56,691 nucleotides of DNA from an uncultured Bacteroidales bacterium (GCA_945836755.1 CAMAMB010000009.1:1-56691), one strand, 5' to 3'; counted from the first letter of the stretch, positions 27,067 through 37,213 are shown. The notes: generated from the letters alone by a model not told the origin. Translations and numbers: made by a program.

Positions 27067-27157
27067 CGAACGAGGGGGAACATGTAGCCCATGACGGCGT
27101 ATAGGCCTCACAGGGTCAACACTGCCTGCGCGGCGGCCTCTTTCTACCTATAAAGAG

Positions 27158-27210
27158 CACTGTCCGCCTCACTCTCGTGTCCTGAAGGCTGGGCTGTGAG
27201 GCGGACAGTG
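27158..27210 (-). terminator. Terminator of metG
   Basis: Perfect 15-bp stem CACTGTCCGCCTCAC / GTGAGGCGGACAGTG. On the minus strand it is followed by CTCTTTATAGG. It lies 60 bp after the metG stop. Confidence 0.8.
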
Positions 27211-27270
27211 TATCTGTGACGAAGCGGGCCCTATGGCCCACTCCCGGCATGGGCCGGGAGCCTGAGGGGC

Positions 27271-29313
27271 TTATCCCACGTGGCTGCCGGGAGCTACGGG
27301 GCGGTCGAGGGTGAGCAGGGAGAGGCTCTCGTCGTAGTTGAGCGCCGAGAGTATCATGCCTTGGCTCTCTACGCCGCAGACGGTGCGTGGCGCGAGGTTG
27401 GCGATGAAACATACCTGCTTGCCCACGAGGGTGGCGGGGTCGTAGTGCAGGGCTATGCCGCTGACGATGGTACGGTTTTCCAAGCCGTCAGCTATCTCGA
27501 ACTTGAGCAGCTTCTTGCTCTTCTTCACCTTCTCGCAGGCGAGCACCGTACCCACGCGTATGTCGAGCTTCTCGAAGTCGTCGAAGCTGACGGTCTGGGC
27601 GATGGGGTCTGCCTTGTGGGTGGCAGCTTCGAGGGCCTTCTTCTTGTCGAGGAGCTTCTGCACCTGCGCTTCCACGACGTCGTCCTCAATCTTGGCAAAG
27701 AGCAGTTCGGGCTGTGCCAGCCGGTGGCCGGCGGGCAGCAGATCGGTGGCTCCGAGGCGGTCCCAGTCGGCCTCGCCCAGGTGGAGCATCTCTCTGAGGC
27801 GCTTCGACGAGAAGGGCAGGAAGGGCTCAAAGGCTATGGCGAGGTTGGCCACGAGCTGGAGGGATAGATAGAGGATGGTCTTGACGCGTTCGGGGTCGGT
27901 CTTAATCACCTTCCAGGGTTCGCTGTCGGCCAGATACTTGTTGCCTATACGTGCAAGGGCCATTGCTTCCTTCTGTGCGTCGCGGAAGCGGAAAGCCTCC
28001 AAGAGGCGCTCTACCTCGGCCTTGACGCCTGTAAACTCGGCGATGGTGTCGCGGTCGTAGTCGGTGAGTGGTCCGGAAGCGGGCACCTCGCCGTCGTAGT
28101 ACTTCTGGGTGAGCTGGAGGGCACGGTTGACGAAGTTGCCATAGACGGCCACGAGCTCGTTGTTGTTGCGCGCCTGGAAGTCGCGCCATGTAAAGTTGTT
28201 GTCCTTGGTCTCGGGTGCGTTGGCCGTGAGCACATAGCGCAGCACGTCCTGCTTGCCGGGGAAGTCGCGCAGGTATTCGTCGAGCCAGACTGCCCAGTCG
28301 CGCGAGGTGGATATCTTGTCGTCTTCGAGATTGAGGAACTCATTGGCCGGCACATTATCGGGGAGGATGTATGACCCCTCGGCCTTGAGCATGGCAGGGA
28401 AGACGATGCAATGGAAGACGATGTTGTCTTTGCCTATGAAGTGGATGAGGCGTGTGTCGTCGCTCTTCCACCACTTTTCCCAGTCGTTGGGTAGGATTTC
28501 CTTGGTGTTGGAGATGTAGCCGATGGGTGCGTCGAACCATACATAGAGCACCTTGCCCTCTGCGCCGTCCACGGGCACGGGTATACCCCATTCGAGGTCA
28601 CGGCTGACGGCTCTCGGCTGCAGTCCCATGTCGAACCACGACTTACACTGCCCCATGACGTTGGAGCGCCATTCGGGGTGGTCGCTGACAATCCACTTCT
28701 CGAGCCACTCCTGATGGCGGTCGAGGGGGAGGTACCAGTGTTTGGTCTTGCGGAGCACGGGCTTTGCGCCGCTGATGGTGCTCTTGGGGTTGATGAGCTC
28801 AGTGGGAGCGAGGGCTGTGCCGCACTTCTCGCACTGGTCGCCGTAGGCGCCCTCAGCATGGCAGTGCGGGCATTCGCCCGTGATGTAGCGGTCGGCCAGG
28901 AAGGTGTGCGCCTCCTCGTCGTAGTACTGCTCGCTCTCCTTCTCGACGAACTCGCCCTTGTCGTAGAGTGTACGGAAGAATTGGCTGGCTGTCTCGCGGT
29001 GGATGGGAGATGTAGTGCGGCCGTAGTTGTCGAACGTGATGCCGAAGTCGGCGAACGACTTGCTGATGACGGCGTTGTAGCGGTCGACGACTTGCTGGGG
29101 CGTGCAGCCCTCCTTGCGTGCTCTGATGGTCACGGGCACGCCGTGCTCGTCGGATCCGCATATAAATAGGACTTCGCGCTTCTTGAGGCGGAGATAGCGC
29201 ACGTAGATGTCGGCGGGCACATATACGCCGGCCAGATGGCCTATGTGCACACCTCCGTTGGCGTAAGGCAGGGCTGCCGTTACGAGGGTACGCTGAAAAT
29301 GTTTTTCTGACAT
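27271..29313 (-). CDS. metG: Methionyl-tRNA synthetase
   Basis: A 680-residue class I aminoacyl-tRNA synthetase that charges tRNA-Met. The HIGH box appears as [18 protein letters not shown] (about residues 18-35) and the zinc knuckle as [20 protein letters not shown] (four Cys). The KMSKS region reads [13 protein letters not shown], as in other Bacteroidetes MetG. A C-terminal tRNA-binding domain (EMAP/Arc1p-like: [20 protein letters not shown]) occupies the last 110 residues. The start at 29313 (MSEKHFQRT) is chosen because upstream in-frame residues are not conserved and overlap the promoter. Confidence 0.96.
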   Translation of the reverse strand: MSEKHFQRTLVTAALPYANGGVHIGHLAGVYVPADIYVRYLRLKKREVLFICGSDEHGVPVTIRARKEGCTPQQVVDRYNAVISKSFADFGITFDNYGRTTSPIHRETASQFFRTLYDKGEFVEKESEQYYDEEAHTFLADRYITGECPHCHAEGAYGDQCEKCGTALAPTELINPKSTISGAKPVLRKTKHWYLPLDRHQEWLEKWIVSDHPEWRSNVMGQCKSWFDMGLQPRAVSRDLEWGIPVPVDGAEGKVLYVWFDAPIGYISNTKEILPNDWEKWWKSDDTRLIHFIGKDNIVFHCIVFPAMLKAEGSYILPDNVPANEFLNLEDDKISTSRDWAVWLDEYLRDFPGKQDVLRYVLTANAPETKDNNFTWRDFQARNNNELVAVYGNFVNRALQLTQKYYDGEVPASGPLTDYDRDTIAEFTGVKAEVERLLEAFRFRDAQKEAMALARIGNKYLADSEPWKVIKTDPERVKTILYLSLQLVANLAIAFEPFLPFSSKRLREMLHLGEADWDRLGATDLLPAGHRLAQPELLFAKIEDDVVEAQVQKLLDKKKALEAATHKADPIAQTVSFDDFEKLDIRVGTVLACEKVKKSKKLLKFEIADGLENRTIVSGIALHYDPATLVGKQVCFIANLAPRTVCGVESQGMILSALNYDESLSLLTLDRPVAPGSHVG

Positions 29314-29540
29314 ACTGTGTGCTGAGAGAGTGTGATACAGGGTTGGGGCGCTGCGGCGGGAGGGATGGAGGCTGTAGATGCAGGGGTCGCTGCATGGGTG
29401 GACAAGCTCCTGACCGGCGGTCTCCTCACGGCGTGACGGCAGCCGGGGAGGGGCTTCAACCGTGGCGCCGTCAATAAAAACGGGGCAGAAGAGCCGGGGC
29501 GACTGCAAATGGCCATGCGGCAGCGCCGAAATTATTGCGG

Positions 29541-29571
29541 CAAAGTTATAACTTTGCACCCGCAATTCAAA
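29541..29571 (-). promoter_or_regulatory. Promoter of metG
   Basis: Minus strand: TTTG at 29571-29568, 19 nt, then TAACTTTG at 29548-29541, a full consensus match. The leader is about 220 nt and nothing was recognised in it. Confidence 0.75.
29549..29556 (+). promoter_or_regulatory. -7 element of typA, back to back with the metG -7 element
   Basis: TAACTTTG on the plus strand directly abuts the metG -7 element, making a 16-bp perfect palindrome CAAAGTTATAACTTTG (29541-29556). The typA start codon is 33 bp downstream. No TTTG at 19-21 nt upstream is seen. Confidence 0.6.
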
Positions 29572-29588
29572 GGTATTAGCAGAATTCT

Positions 29589-31388
29589 ATGCAGAACATT
29601 CGTAACATTGCCATTATCGCCCACGTTGACCACGGGAAGACCACCCTTGTCGACAAGATGCTCTTGGCAGGCAATCTCTTTCGCAAAAACCAGCAGGCCG
29701 GGGAGCTCATACTCGACAACAACGACCTCGAACGCGAACGTGGCATCACCATCCTTTCTAAGAATGTGTCCATACGTTATAAGGACACCAAGATTAACAT
29801 CATCGACACCCCGGGCCACTCTGACTTCGGCGGCGAGGTGGAGCGAGTGCTCAACATGGCCGATGGCTGCATTCTGCTGGTAGATGCCTTTGAAGGGCCT
29901 ATGCCCCAGACCCGCTTCGTCCTGCAGAAGGCCCTCCAGATAGGGCTCAAGCCCATCGTGGTGGTCAACAAGGTGGACAAGCCTAACTGCCGGCCCGAGG
30001 AGGTCTATGAAATGGTCTTCGACCTTATGTTCGACCTCAACGCCACAGAAGACCAGCTTGACTTCCCCGTAGTCTACGGCTCGGCCAAGAATGGCTGGAT
30101 GGGCGCCGACTATCACCAGCCCACCGACAATATCAACTATCTGCTCGACAAGATACTCGAGGTCATCCCCGCCCCTGAACAGCTCGAGGGCACGCCGCAG
30201 ATGCTCATCACCTCGCTCGACTATTCCAACTACACCGGGCGCATCGCCGTGGGCCGCGTACACCGGGGCGCCATCGCCGAGGGCATGAAGTGCACCATCG
30301 CTCACCGCGACGGCACCATCGAGAAGACGCAAATCAAGGAGGTGCACACCTTCGAGGGCATGACACGCCAGAAAACCACCGCCGTAGAAAGCGGCGACAT
30401 CTGTGCCGTCGTGGGCTTAGAGAACTTCGAGATAGGCGACACGATATGCGACTTTGAAAATCCCGAGCCGCTCCCCACCATCGCCATCGACGAGCCCACC
30501 ATGTCGATGCTCTTTGCCATCAACGACTCACCCTTCTTCGGCAAGGAGGGCAAGTACTGCACCTCGCGCCACATCAACGACCGCCTCGAGCGAGAGCTTG
30601 AAAAGGACCTCGCCCTGCGCGTGGAGCGCAACGAGACCGGCGACAGCTGGACCGTCAGCGGTCGCGGCGTGCTCCACCTGTCCATCCTCATCGAGACCAT
30701 GCGTCGCGAGGGCTACGAGTTGCAGGTCGGGCAGCCACAGGTGATATACAAAGAGATAGACGGACAGCGCTGCGAGCCCATCGAGGAGCTTACCATCAAT
30801 GTGCCCGAGGAGTTTGCCTCGAAGATGATAGACATGGTCACCCGCCGAAAGGGCGAGATGACGTCGATGCAGAACCTCGGCGAGCGTGTCGACATCGACT
30901 TCCACATTCCCTCGCGCGGCATCATCGGCCTGCGCACCAACGTGCTCACCGCCTCGCAGGGTGAGGCCATCATGGCCCATCGCTTCAAGGCCTACGAGCC
31001 TTTCAAGGGCGACATACAGCGTCGGCAGAACGGCTCCATGATTTCGTTGGAGGCCGGCACTGCTTTCGCCTACGCCATCGACCATCTCCAGGACCGCGGC
31101 CGCTTCTTCATCTCGCCCCAGGACGAGGTCTACGCCGGACAGGTAGTAGGCGAGCACGTCCACGACAACGACCTCGTGGTCAATGTGACCAAGGCCAAGC
31201 AGCTCACCAACATGCGAGCCTCGGGCGCCGACGACAAAGCACGCATCATTCCGCCGACTATCTTCTCCTTGGAGGAGGCCCTGGAATACATCAAGGAGGA
31301 CGAGTATGTGGAGGTTACTCCGAAGTCTATGCGTATGCGTAAGATCATTCTCGACCACCTGGCCCGCAAACGCGCCAACCGCGACTGA
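29589..31388 (+). CDS. typA: Translational GTPase TypA/BipA
   Basis: A 599-residue ribosome-associated GTPase involved in ribosome assembly and stress adaptation. GTPase motifs are G1 [16 protein letters not shown]2 RERGITI, G3 [15 protein letters not shown] and G4 NKVDKPNCR. Domain II, the EF-G-like domains III and V, and a BipA-specific C-terminal domain ([20 protein letters not shown]) follow. Length and architecture are standard. Confidence 0.97.
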   Translation: MQNIRNIAIIAHVDHGKTTLVDKMLLAGNLFRKNQQAGELILDNNDLERERGITILSKNVSIRYKDTKINIIDTPGHSDFGGEVERVLNMADGCILLVDAFEGPMPQTRFVLQKALQIGLKPIVVVNKVDKPNCRPEEVYEMVFDLMFDLNATEDQLDFPVVYGSAKNGWMGADYHQPTDNINYLLDKILEVIPAPEQLEGTPQMLITSLDYSNYTGRIAVGRVHRGAIAEGMKCTIAHRDGTIEKTQIKEVHTFEGMTRQKTTAVESGDICAVVGLENFEIGDTICDFENPEPLPTIAIDEPTMSMLFAINDSPFFGKEGKYCTSRHINDRLERELEKDLALRVERNETGDSWTVSGRGVLHLSILIETMRREGYELQVGQPQVIYKEIDGQRCEPIEELTINVPEEFASKMIDMVTRRKGEMTSMQNLGERVDIDFHIPSRGIIGLRTNVLTASQGEAIMAHRFKAYEPFKGDIQRRQNGSMISLEAGTAFAYAIDHLQDRGRFFISPQDEVYAGQVVGEHVHDNDLVVNVTKAKQLTNMRASGADDKARIIPPTIFSLEEALEYIKEDEYVEVTPKSMRMRKIILDHLARKRANRD

Positions 31389-31428
31389 CAGCCGAGCCTG
31401 CCGCCCGGCGCTGCCGGCAATGCCTATA

Positions 31429-31478
31429 AAAATCCTCCGGACGTTACCCCGCCATAACAGGGACGTCCGGAGGATTTT
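31429..31478. terminator. Bidirectional terminator between typA and the btuG-like gene
   Basis: AAAATCCTCCGGACGT / ACGTCCGGAGGATTTT, a 16-bp perfect stem with A/T tracts on both sides, placed 40 bp after each convergent gene's stop. Confidence 0.92.
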
Positions 31479-31521
31479 CCGTATCTGCGTCAAAGGGGCA
31501 CCCGCTGCGGCGCGGCGCCAC

Positions 31522-32670
31522 CTACTTGAACACCATGCCGAACGGCATCACGCCGGCGCTGTAACGGTAAACGTAGGCGCCGTCGGCCTGATACTCATAG
31601 ACATATCCCGGCTCGGCGTAGCCGCTGCCCGTAGCCAGCGAACCGATGAAGAGGTGGCCGCCGCGCGGGCTTACCTGTATGAAGGTGGGCGAGGCGGGCA
31701 GGCGACGTGTCTCGGCGGCGTCGGCCGTGGCGTCGAGGTTTATTTCCTGAGGTCCTCCCTGCCCTTTCAGGTCAAGGGCATAGGTCTTGGTGGTGGAGGT
31801 ATAGGTGGCCCAGTCGGTCACGGTGTCGGTGAAGTAGAGCGTGCTGCCACTCACGTCCATCAGCAAGGAGCTGCCTTCGACCACCACCTCGCAGCCTCCG
31901 TCGTGGCCGAGGCGCACGATTTGGGGCATCACCGTGGCGTAGTCGCCGCGTGTCAGCACATAGATGCGGCCTGCGTCGTCGGCGCAGACGGCCCCGGGGT
32001 TGACGGGCACGTCATACGTGGCAGCCACGGCGAGGCTGCGTATGTCGAGGGCCACCACCTTCTTGCCGTTCACATAGCCGTTTTGCCAGTTGTAGCCGTC
32101 GCTTATGCTCACATACACCTTGCCGTCGGCAGCTGCCAGACCCGCCGGGTTGGGCCCTACGGCGGCGCTCTGCGTGGTGGCCATGGTGAGGGTGTCGATG
32201 CGGGTGACATGGCCGTCGTTGTTGGCTACGAACACATAGCCGTCGGCCGCACAGAGGGCCTCGGGCGCGGCGGTCATGATTTGCTTCTCGGCACGCAGGC
32301 TCTGTGCGTCGCACACCCAGACGCAGTTCGACCCGAACACGGGGAAGTAGATGCGGCTGCCGTAGCGCAGGGGTGCCTGCGGCGTATCGCCGAGCCCCTG
32401 TCTGTTGGTCACGGAGAAGAGGTTGGTCTGCGACGTATGCTTCGATGTGTTCAGGCCGTCCACTTCGCCCGAGATGGCATAGCCTTGGTTGCCTTGTGCC
32501 ACCACGAAGGCGGTCTGTCCCTCGGGCTTCGTCACGTCGTCCGACGAGGGAGTGATGGGCGGGTTGTCTTCAGACGTTTCGTGGCGGTAGTTGTTGTCGT
32601 CGTCACACGAGGCCACAGTTCCCATGAGGGCCAGGGTCGGCAGGAGCAGGCGGTAGAGTAGTTTGTTCAT
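31522..32670 (-). CDS. btuG: Surface lipoprotein, BtuG-like beta-propeller (cobalamin capture)
   Basis: A 382-residue lipoprotein with lipobox TVASCDDDNN near residue 22 (acidic export tail). The mature part is a YncE/DUF5074-like beta-propeller with repeated blades of the form GSRIYFPVFGSNCVWVCDAQSL, DGYVFVANNDGHVTRIDTLT and DGKVYVSISDG (each shortened). In Bacteroides thetaiotaomicron, BtuG is a beta-propeller lipoprotein that binds B12 tightly and caps BtuB. Here the gene follows a BtuB-like receptor by 75 bp under a cobalamin riboswitch, so the same role is inferred. Confidence 0.85.
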   Translation of the reverse strand: MNKLLYRLLLPTLALMGTVASCDDDNNYRHETSEDNPPITPSSDDVTKPEGQTAFVVAQGNQGYAISGEVDGLNTSKHTSQTNLFSVTNRQGLGDTPQAPLRYGSRIYFPVFGSNCVWVCDAQSLRAEKQIMTAAPEALCAADGYVFVANNDGHVTRIDTLTMATTQSAAVGPNPAGLAAADGKVYVSISDGYNWQNGYVNGKKVVALDIRSLAVAATYDVPVNPGAVCADDAGRIYVLTRGDYATVMPQIVRLGHDGGCEVVVEGSSLLMDVSGSTLYFTDTVTDWATYTSTTKTYALDLKGQGGPQEINLDATADAAETRRLPASPTFIQVSPRGGHLFIGSLATGSGYAEPGYVYEYQADGAYVYRYSAGVMPFGMVFK

Positions 32671-32745
32671 AGGTGTAAGTTTTATGTGGATGATTGTTCA
32701 GTGTCATGGGGTGCATGCCGTGGCGGGTGTCTGCCTCGCGGCCTT

Positions 32746-34746
32746 TCAGAGCGAGGCGCTGAGGGTGAGGCGGTACGACCGTCCGGGCATGGGGTAGTTG
32801 CGCACAATGTCGTAGCGGTGGTTGAACATGTTGAGCAGGTCTCCCCTCACCCGGCAGTGCCATCTCCCCAGTCTGAAGCTGCGGTAGAGGGCCACTCCCC
32901 AGTCGGTGTAGGGAGCCAGGCGGGTGGTGGCTATATGGGCGGGCGTCGACCATCGTTCTGAGGCGCAGGTGGTGTGCAGGGCCATGCACAGCCAGGGGTT
33001 TTCCCATGCGGCCGAGGCGGCTCCGCTGTGGCGCGGGGTGTAGGGTGCCTGGCGTCCGTAGGCGGTGGAGGCCGGGTCGGTCTTGTCGGCGGCGCACAGG
33101 TAGGAGTAGTTGCCCGTCAACGCCAGCTCGTGGCCCTTGGCCGGGCTGACCGCGAGGCGTGCGGTGGCGTCGAGGCCGCGCAGGTCGGCGCGTCCGAGGT
33201 TGGTGGTACGCCATAGGTATAGGTTGAGAGGGAAGGTCTGTATGCGGTCTTTCACGCGGTTGATGTAGCCGTCCACGGTCAGGGTGCAGGCTTTGAGCAG
33301 GCGGTTTCTCCTGACCTCCATGGTGAGGCCCAGGTTGGTCTGGAGGGCTCGCTCGGGCCGCAGGTTGACGTCGCCGCTGTGGTGGTAGTAGCTCTCGGTG
33401 AAGGTGGGCAGTCGGAACGAGCGTTTGACGGCGGCGCGTGCCATGAGCCTTATGCGCCCTTCGGTCAGGGTGTACCCCACACGGAGCGTGGGGTCGAAGT
33501 GGGTGTCGCCGCGTGCGGTCGAGCGGGCCTGCGCCGTATGGTGATAGTGGTGCATCAGGCCGCGGGCCGTCAGGCTGAAGCGCCGCCGGTGCACCTCGAC
33601 CGAGAGCGACTGCAGCCACTCCGTGCGCCCCACGTCGTTGTCGGTCTGCTGGTTGCTCTGCAGGGTGGTGCGTTCCACGTCGCCGGCCGTGGCCACACTC
33701 AGCCAGGGCCACACGTCCCATTGCAGGCCGGCCGAGCCGTACCAGTGGCGGCGGCGGTAGTCTTCCCTGAGTGCTCCGCCGGGGTACTGGGCGTCGTAGT
33801 CGGCGTACTTGCTGCGGCTGTAGCCGAACTTGCCGGCGGCGTATGCCTGCCAGCGGCCACGCCGCTGCGACCATCGCGTCCACGCCTCCACGTCCTGCTC
33901 GTCGAGGCGCTCGTCGTTGTCGTAGACGTAGAGCGTCACCTGTCCGGGCAGCCGCTGATGGCTGTGGTGCAGGCTCACCGCCGTCTCCACGCGGCCGCCG
34001 TGGGGCAGCAGCAGGAGGTGGCCCACCCGGCTGTCTATGCGCTGCAGGCGGCTGTTGGTGCGGTGCAGGCGCTGCGAGGCCCGGCCGTTGTCCACGTAGA
34101 AGGGGTAGTCGTTCTCCGAAAACGCATAGTGGGCGCCGGCGCTCAGCTGCTGGCGGCGTGTGAGGGGGAGCGAGGCGAAGAGGGTGGGGCTCCATGTCTG
34201 CCACGAGCCTTGCGTCAGGCTGGCCCTGAGATGGGGTCGCGGGCTGAGGGTGTCGGGCTGCCACGTGGTGAGCCGCAGCACGGCGGCGGCCGCAGCCAGT
34301 CTGACGGGGCAGAGCAGGCTTCCGGGGTCGAGCAGGGTCAGTTCCATGGTCTCCACGCTCTCTATGGCGAAGCGGTTCATGTCGGTCTGGCCGCCGCGGG
34401 CCTCGTTGAGCGGCAGCCCGTCTACTGCCACGGTGGTGTGGGTGGCGCCCATGCCTCTGACGCTTACGGTCTTGAGGCCGCCGGCGCCTCCGTAGTCGCG
34501 CAGGTTTACTCCCGCCAGACGGCGCAGGGCGTCGCCCGTGTCGGTCACACCGCGCAGCGCCATCTCGGCCGCCGTGAGCTGCTGGGTGGGCACAGTGGAA
34601 CGCACCGCAGCGGCGGGCCGCGGAGCCGTCACCTCGGCGGTGGCAAGGGTGTCAGGGGGTGCAACATGGCCTGAAGCCTTGGCCGACAAAGGGCCAAGGG
34701 CTGCCAAACAGCCTATGCCCACCAGTGAACGCAGAAGTGCTTTCAT
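32746..34746 (-). CDS. btuB: BtuB-like TonB-dependent cobalamin receptor
   Basis: A 666-residue outer-membrane receptor: signal peptide (1-24), a possible TonB-box stretch TLATAEVTAPRP (about 33-44), a plug domain with LRRLAGVNLRDYGGAGGLKTVSVRGMGATHTTVAVDGLPLNEA (seen in parts), then a 22-strand barrel ending SYRLTLSASL with a C-terminal aromatic/hydrophobic pattern. It lacks the long N-terminal domain of SusC proteins. The cobalamin riboswitch upstream and the BtuG-like gene downstream identify the ligand class. The coding region is very GC-rich. Confidence 0.9.
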   Translation of the reverse strand: MKALLRSLVGIGCLAALGPLSAKASGHVAPPDTLATAEVTAPRPAAAVRSTVPTQQLTAAEMALRGVTDTGDALRRLAGVNLRDYGGAGGLKTVSVRGMGATHTTVAVDGLPLNEARGGQTDMNRFAIESVETMELTLLDPGSLLCPVRLAAAAAVLRLTTWQPDTLSPRPHLRASLTQGSWQTWSPTLFASLPLTRRQQLSAGAHYAFSENDYPFYVDNGRASQRLHRTNSRLQRIDSRVGHLLLLPHGGRVETAVSLHHSHQRLPGQVTLYVYDNDERLDEQDVEAWTRWSQRRGRWQAYAAGKFGYSRSKYADYDAQYPGGALREDYRRRHWYGSAGLQWDVWPWLSVATAGDVERTTLQSNQQTDNDVGRTEWLQSLSVEVHRRRFSLTARGLMHHYHHTAQARSTARGDTHFDPTLRVGYTLTEGRIRLMARAAVKRSFRLPTFTESYYHHSGDVNLRPERALQTNLGLTMEVRRNRLLKACTLTVDGYINRVKDRIQTFPLNLYLWRTTNLGRADLRGLDATARLAVSPAKGHELALTGNYSYLCAADKTDPASTAYGRQAPYTPRHSGAASAAWENPWLCMALHTTCASERWSTPAHIATTRLAPYTDWGVALYRSFRLGRWHCRVRGDLLNMFNHRYDIVRNYPMPGRSYRLTLSASL

Positions 34747-34965
34747 GGGGGTACGGCCTCGGTTGAGGCTGATAGCGTAAAGTATCTATGAGAGCACGGC
34801 CCACCTTCCTCGAGGCGGCCGAACGAGCCTCTGCGGCTCTTCAGCACAGCTGCGTCAGCGCCCTCTCGCTCCACCGCTCTCCGCTCATACATAGGGCATG
34901 CACCGCTATATATGGCCCGGCCCGGGGGCCGGCGGGAGGGGGTGTCGGGGGCTGGCGACACAGCG

Positions 34966-35141
34966 ACGGCAGGTTTTCTGGCTTGTCTCCACTCGGTCCG
35001 CCTTCCCACGTCATGCTCCGCCCTTCGCCTAAGGCTGAAGGAGGCGGACGCTGCACGCAGTGGCCACGTATGGACCGGCGATGAAGAGACTTACAGCAGC
35101 GGGACTGCACGGGACTTTCACCCGTTTCCCTAATCCGTTGT
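34966..35141 (-). promoter_or_regulatory. Cobalamin (B12) riboswitch
   Basis: The minus strand shows the class in order: GGGAAACGGGTGAAAGTCCC, GTGCAGTCCCGCTGCTGTAA, a variable arm, GCCACTGCG, GGGAAGGCGGACCGAG, and the B12 box GCCAGAAAACCTGCC near 34966-34982. Ligand binding normally shuts off expression, here of btuB-btuG. The expression platform lies between 34747 and 34965 and was not resolved by eye. Confidence 0.93.
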
Positions 35142-35148
35142 GCGGCTG

Positions 35149-35179
35149 CAAAGTTAAGCCCTTCGTCCCGAGCCTGCAA
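35149..35179 (-). promoter_or_regulatory. Promoter of the btuB-btuG operon
   Basis: Minus strand: TTG at 35179-35177, 20 nt, TAACTTTG at 35156-35149. The transcript start falls at about 35141, right at the riboswitch 5' end. Confidence 0.8.
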
Positions 35180-35285
35180 GCCCCGCCTGCTCTTTTTTTC
35201 GGCGGCGGGGGCGGCAGCAGGGCGGTGCGGCGGGCTCTTCCCGTCCTGGTACGGGCCTTCCACGGGGTTAAAAAGCAATAATAGC

Positions 35286-35316
35286 TTGGCGCTACGGGGG
35301 GGCTTTACTAATTTTG
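35286..35316 (+). promoter_or_regulatory. Promoter of tonB
   Basis: TTG at 35286-35288, 20 nt, TAATTTTG at 35309-35316. Because it overlaps the longest in-frame ORF start (35286), translation must begin further downstream. Confidence 0.75.
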
Positions 35317-35411
35317 CCCGTTCCTGGGGCATAGGGCTTCACGGCCCCTGCCGGCCTCGGCGCCCCGAGCCTGCCGCGCGCGGCTTTCAGCCCCCGCCTA
35401 TCCCTTCAGCC

Positions 35412-36245
35412 TTGAAACTTTCCCGTCACGACATAGTGAGCAAAGCGTGGTGCGACCTCGTATTCGAAGGCCGCAACCGCAGCTATGGCGCCTACCAGAT
35501 ACGCCGCCGCACAGGGCGCCGCTATGCCTGGGCCTTAGGCTTCATACTGGGCTGCTTCCTCTTGACCGCCGTGGCCTACACCGCCCTGCTCCTCTACCAC
35601 ACCTACCGCCTCAGACAGGACGCCAAGGAGGCGGAAGAGCTCTTCAAGAGCCTTCGCTACGACAATCTCAAGGAGGGCTACAAGGTGAAGTTCCAGGCCA
35701 CGGCCCGCATGAAGCCGGTCTCCCGCCTCCGGCCCGGACAGTCGCAGACCGTGCCGCAGCTCACCGACAACCCGCCACGCCCACAGGACTTCGGCATCGA
35801 CGGCAAGGTCTGCTACGACGTTGAGCAGGACATCCTCATGACGCCCATCGTCGACACCACTAATCTCAGCAAGGAGGACATGCCCCTGGTGCAGCAGAAG
35901 GTCGTGCCCACGGAGGTCGTGCGACAGATGCCGGAATTCCCCGGAGGGCCCCGGGCCTTCATGCAGTGGCTCAACGACCGCATCGTCTATCCCGCCACCT
36001 GCTACCGCTTAGGACGCAAGGGCGTCGTCACACTGACTTTCCTCGTCGACGAGGAGGGACACGTCGCGGAGCCGGAGGTGAAAGACTCCTTCGACCCGCG
36101 CATCACCCGCTCCGCCCTGCGCGCCATGCAGTCCATGCCGCAGTTCAAGCCGGCCACCGACGACACCGGACGCCCCACCACGGTGCGCATCACCGTGCCC
36201 GTGGAGTTTAAGCTCCTCGACGGCGAGGCCAAGCGCCGGAAGTGA
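35412..36245 (+). CDS. tonB: TonB energy transducer
   Basis: A TonB-family protein of 277 residues if it starts at TTG 35412. N-terminal cytoplasmic segment with KAWCDLVFEGRNRSYGAYQIRRR, the usual Bacteroidetes TonB opening; one membrane helix (about residues 35-58); a periplasmic linker; and a C-terminal TonB_C domain (FPGGPRAFMQWLNDRIVYP, GVVTLTFLVDEEGHV, ALRAMQSMPQFKPA, TVRITVPVEFKL). The TTG start is chosen since the promoter at 35286-35316 excludes earlier starts and residue 1 would fall just before the conserved block. It lies divergent from the B12 uptake operon, whose receptor it could energise, along with the SusC proteins. Confidence 0.88.
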   Translation: MKLSRHDIVSKAWCDLVFEGRNRSYGAYQIRRRTGRRYAWALGFILGCFLLTAVAYTALLLYHTYRLRQDAKEAEELFKSLRYDNLKEGYKVKFQATARMKPVSRLRPGQSQTVPQLTDNPPRPQDFGIDGKVCYDVEQDILMTPIVDTTNLSKEDMPLVQQKVVPTEVVRQMPEFPGGPRAFMQWLNDRIVYPATCYRLGRKGVVTLTFLVDEEGHVAEPEVKDSFDPRITRSALRAMQSMPQFKPATDDTGRPTTVRITVPVEFKLLDGEAKRRK

Positions 36246-36295
36246 GCGCCCCCGTCCCGAGGCCCCACCCTCTCTCCCATCCCCCTATTCCCACC

Positions 36296-37153
36296 ATGCA
36301 CATCGAGATCGACAATTCCTCCGGCTTCTGCTTCGGAGTGACCACCGCCATCAGCAAGGCCGAGGCGGAGCTGGCAGTGGCCAGACCGCTCTACTGCCTC
36401 GGCGACATCGTACACAACGAGAGCGAGTGTGAGCGTCTGCGCTCCATGGGCCTGGAGGCCATCGGACACGACCGCCTCGACAGACTGCCCCCAGGCAGCA
36501 AGGTGCTACTCAGAGCCCATGGAGAGCCACCCGCCACCTACGCCAAGGCGGCCGACAGGGGCATCACCGTCATCGACGCCACATGCCCCGTGGTGCTCCA
36601 GCTGCAGAAGCGCATCAAGCAGGTATACTCCGAAAGTCCACGGCCACAAATCGTCATCTACGGCAAGCGCGGCCACGCCGAGGTGCTCGGCCTCGTCGGA
36701 CAGACCGAGGGCGAGGCCATCGTCATCGAGGACGTGGAAGAGGCCGCACGCCTCGACTTCACACGCTCCATCGCCCTCTTCTCACAGACCACCAAGCCCC
36801 TCGACGGCTTCCGCCATATCGTAGACTACCTCACCAGCCACATCATACCCCCGGCCGACTTCAGATACTACGACACCATCTGCCGACAGGTGGCCAACCG
36901 CCTGCCAAACATACAGCAGTTTGCCGCACGCCACGACGTAGTCGTCTTCGTCAGCGGCCTGAAGAGCTCCAACGGCAGGGTGCTCTTCGAGGCATGCCGG
37001 GAGGTCAACCCTCACTCCTACATGGCCGACAACCCCGACGCCATCAGAAGCGAGTGGTTCGACCACGCACAAAGCGTAGGCATCTGCGGGGCCACCTCGA
37101 CACCCAAATGGCTCATGGAACGATGCAAAGAGAAGATCGCCCGACTTCAATAG
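36296..37153 (+). CDS. ispH: 4-hydroxy-3-methylbut-2-enyl diphosphate reductase
   Basis: A 285-residue iron-sulfur enzyme, the last step of the MEP isoprenoid pathway. The three cluster cysteines are in GFCFGVTTAI (about residue 12), DATCPVVLQLQ (about 101) and GICGATSTPKW. GDIVHNE and RAHGEPP are also conserved. The start at 36296 (MHIEIDNSSG) lies 50 bp after tonB and fits homologues; the in-frame ATG at 36242 overlaps tonB. Confidence 0.95.
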   Translation: MHIEIDNSSGFCFGVTTAISKAEAELAVARPLYCLGDIVHNESECERLRSMGLEAIGHDRLDRLPPGSKVLLRAHGEPPATYAKAADRGITVIDATCPVVLQLQKRIKQVYSESPRPQIVIYGKRGHAEVLGLVGQTEGEAIVIEDVEEAARLDFTRSIALFSQTTKPLDGFRHIVDYLTSHIIPPADFRYYDTICRQVANRLPNIQQFAARHDVVVFVSGLKSSNGRVLFEACREVNPHSYMADNPDAIRSEWFDHAQSVGICGATSTPKWLMERCKEKIARLQ

Positions 37154-37187
37154 CTGAAGACGGGCGATCTGCCGTATACTGACCCAC

Positions 37188-37213
37188 GGGCCGGCCTCTC
37201 GCGAGGTCGGCCC
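37188..37213. terminator. Hairpin between convergent ispH and AraC-type gene
   Basis: GGGCCGGCCTC / GAGGTCGGCCC with a TCGC loop, abutting the stop codon of the minus-strand gene. No T-run is present, so it may act as a weak bidirectional terminator. Confidence 0.6.

Noticed and set aside
34841-35332. 163-residue minus-strand ORF before btuB
   Set aside because: It lies across the cobalamin riboswitch and its promoter, which explain the conservation better.
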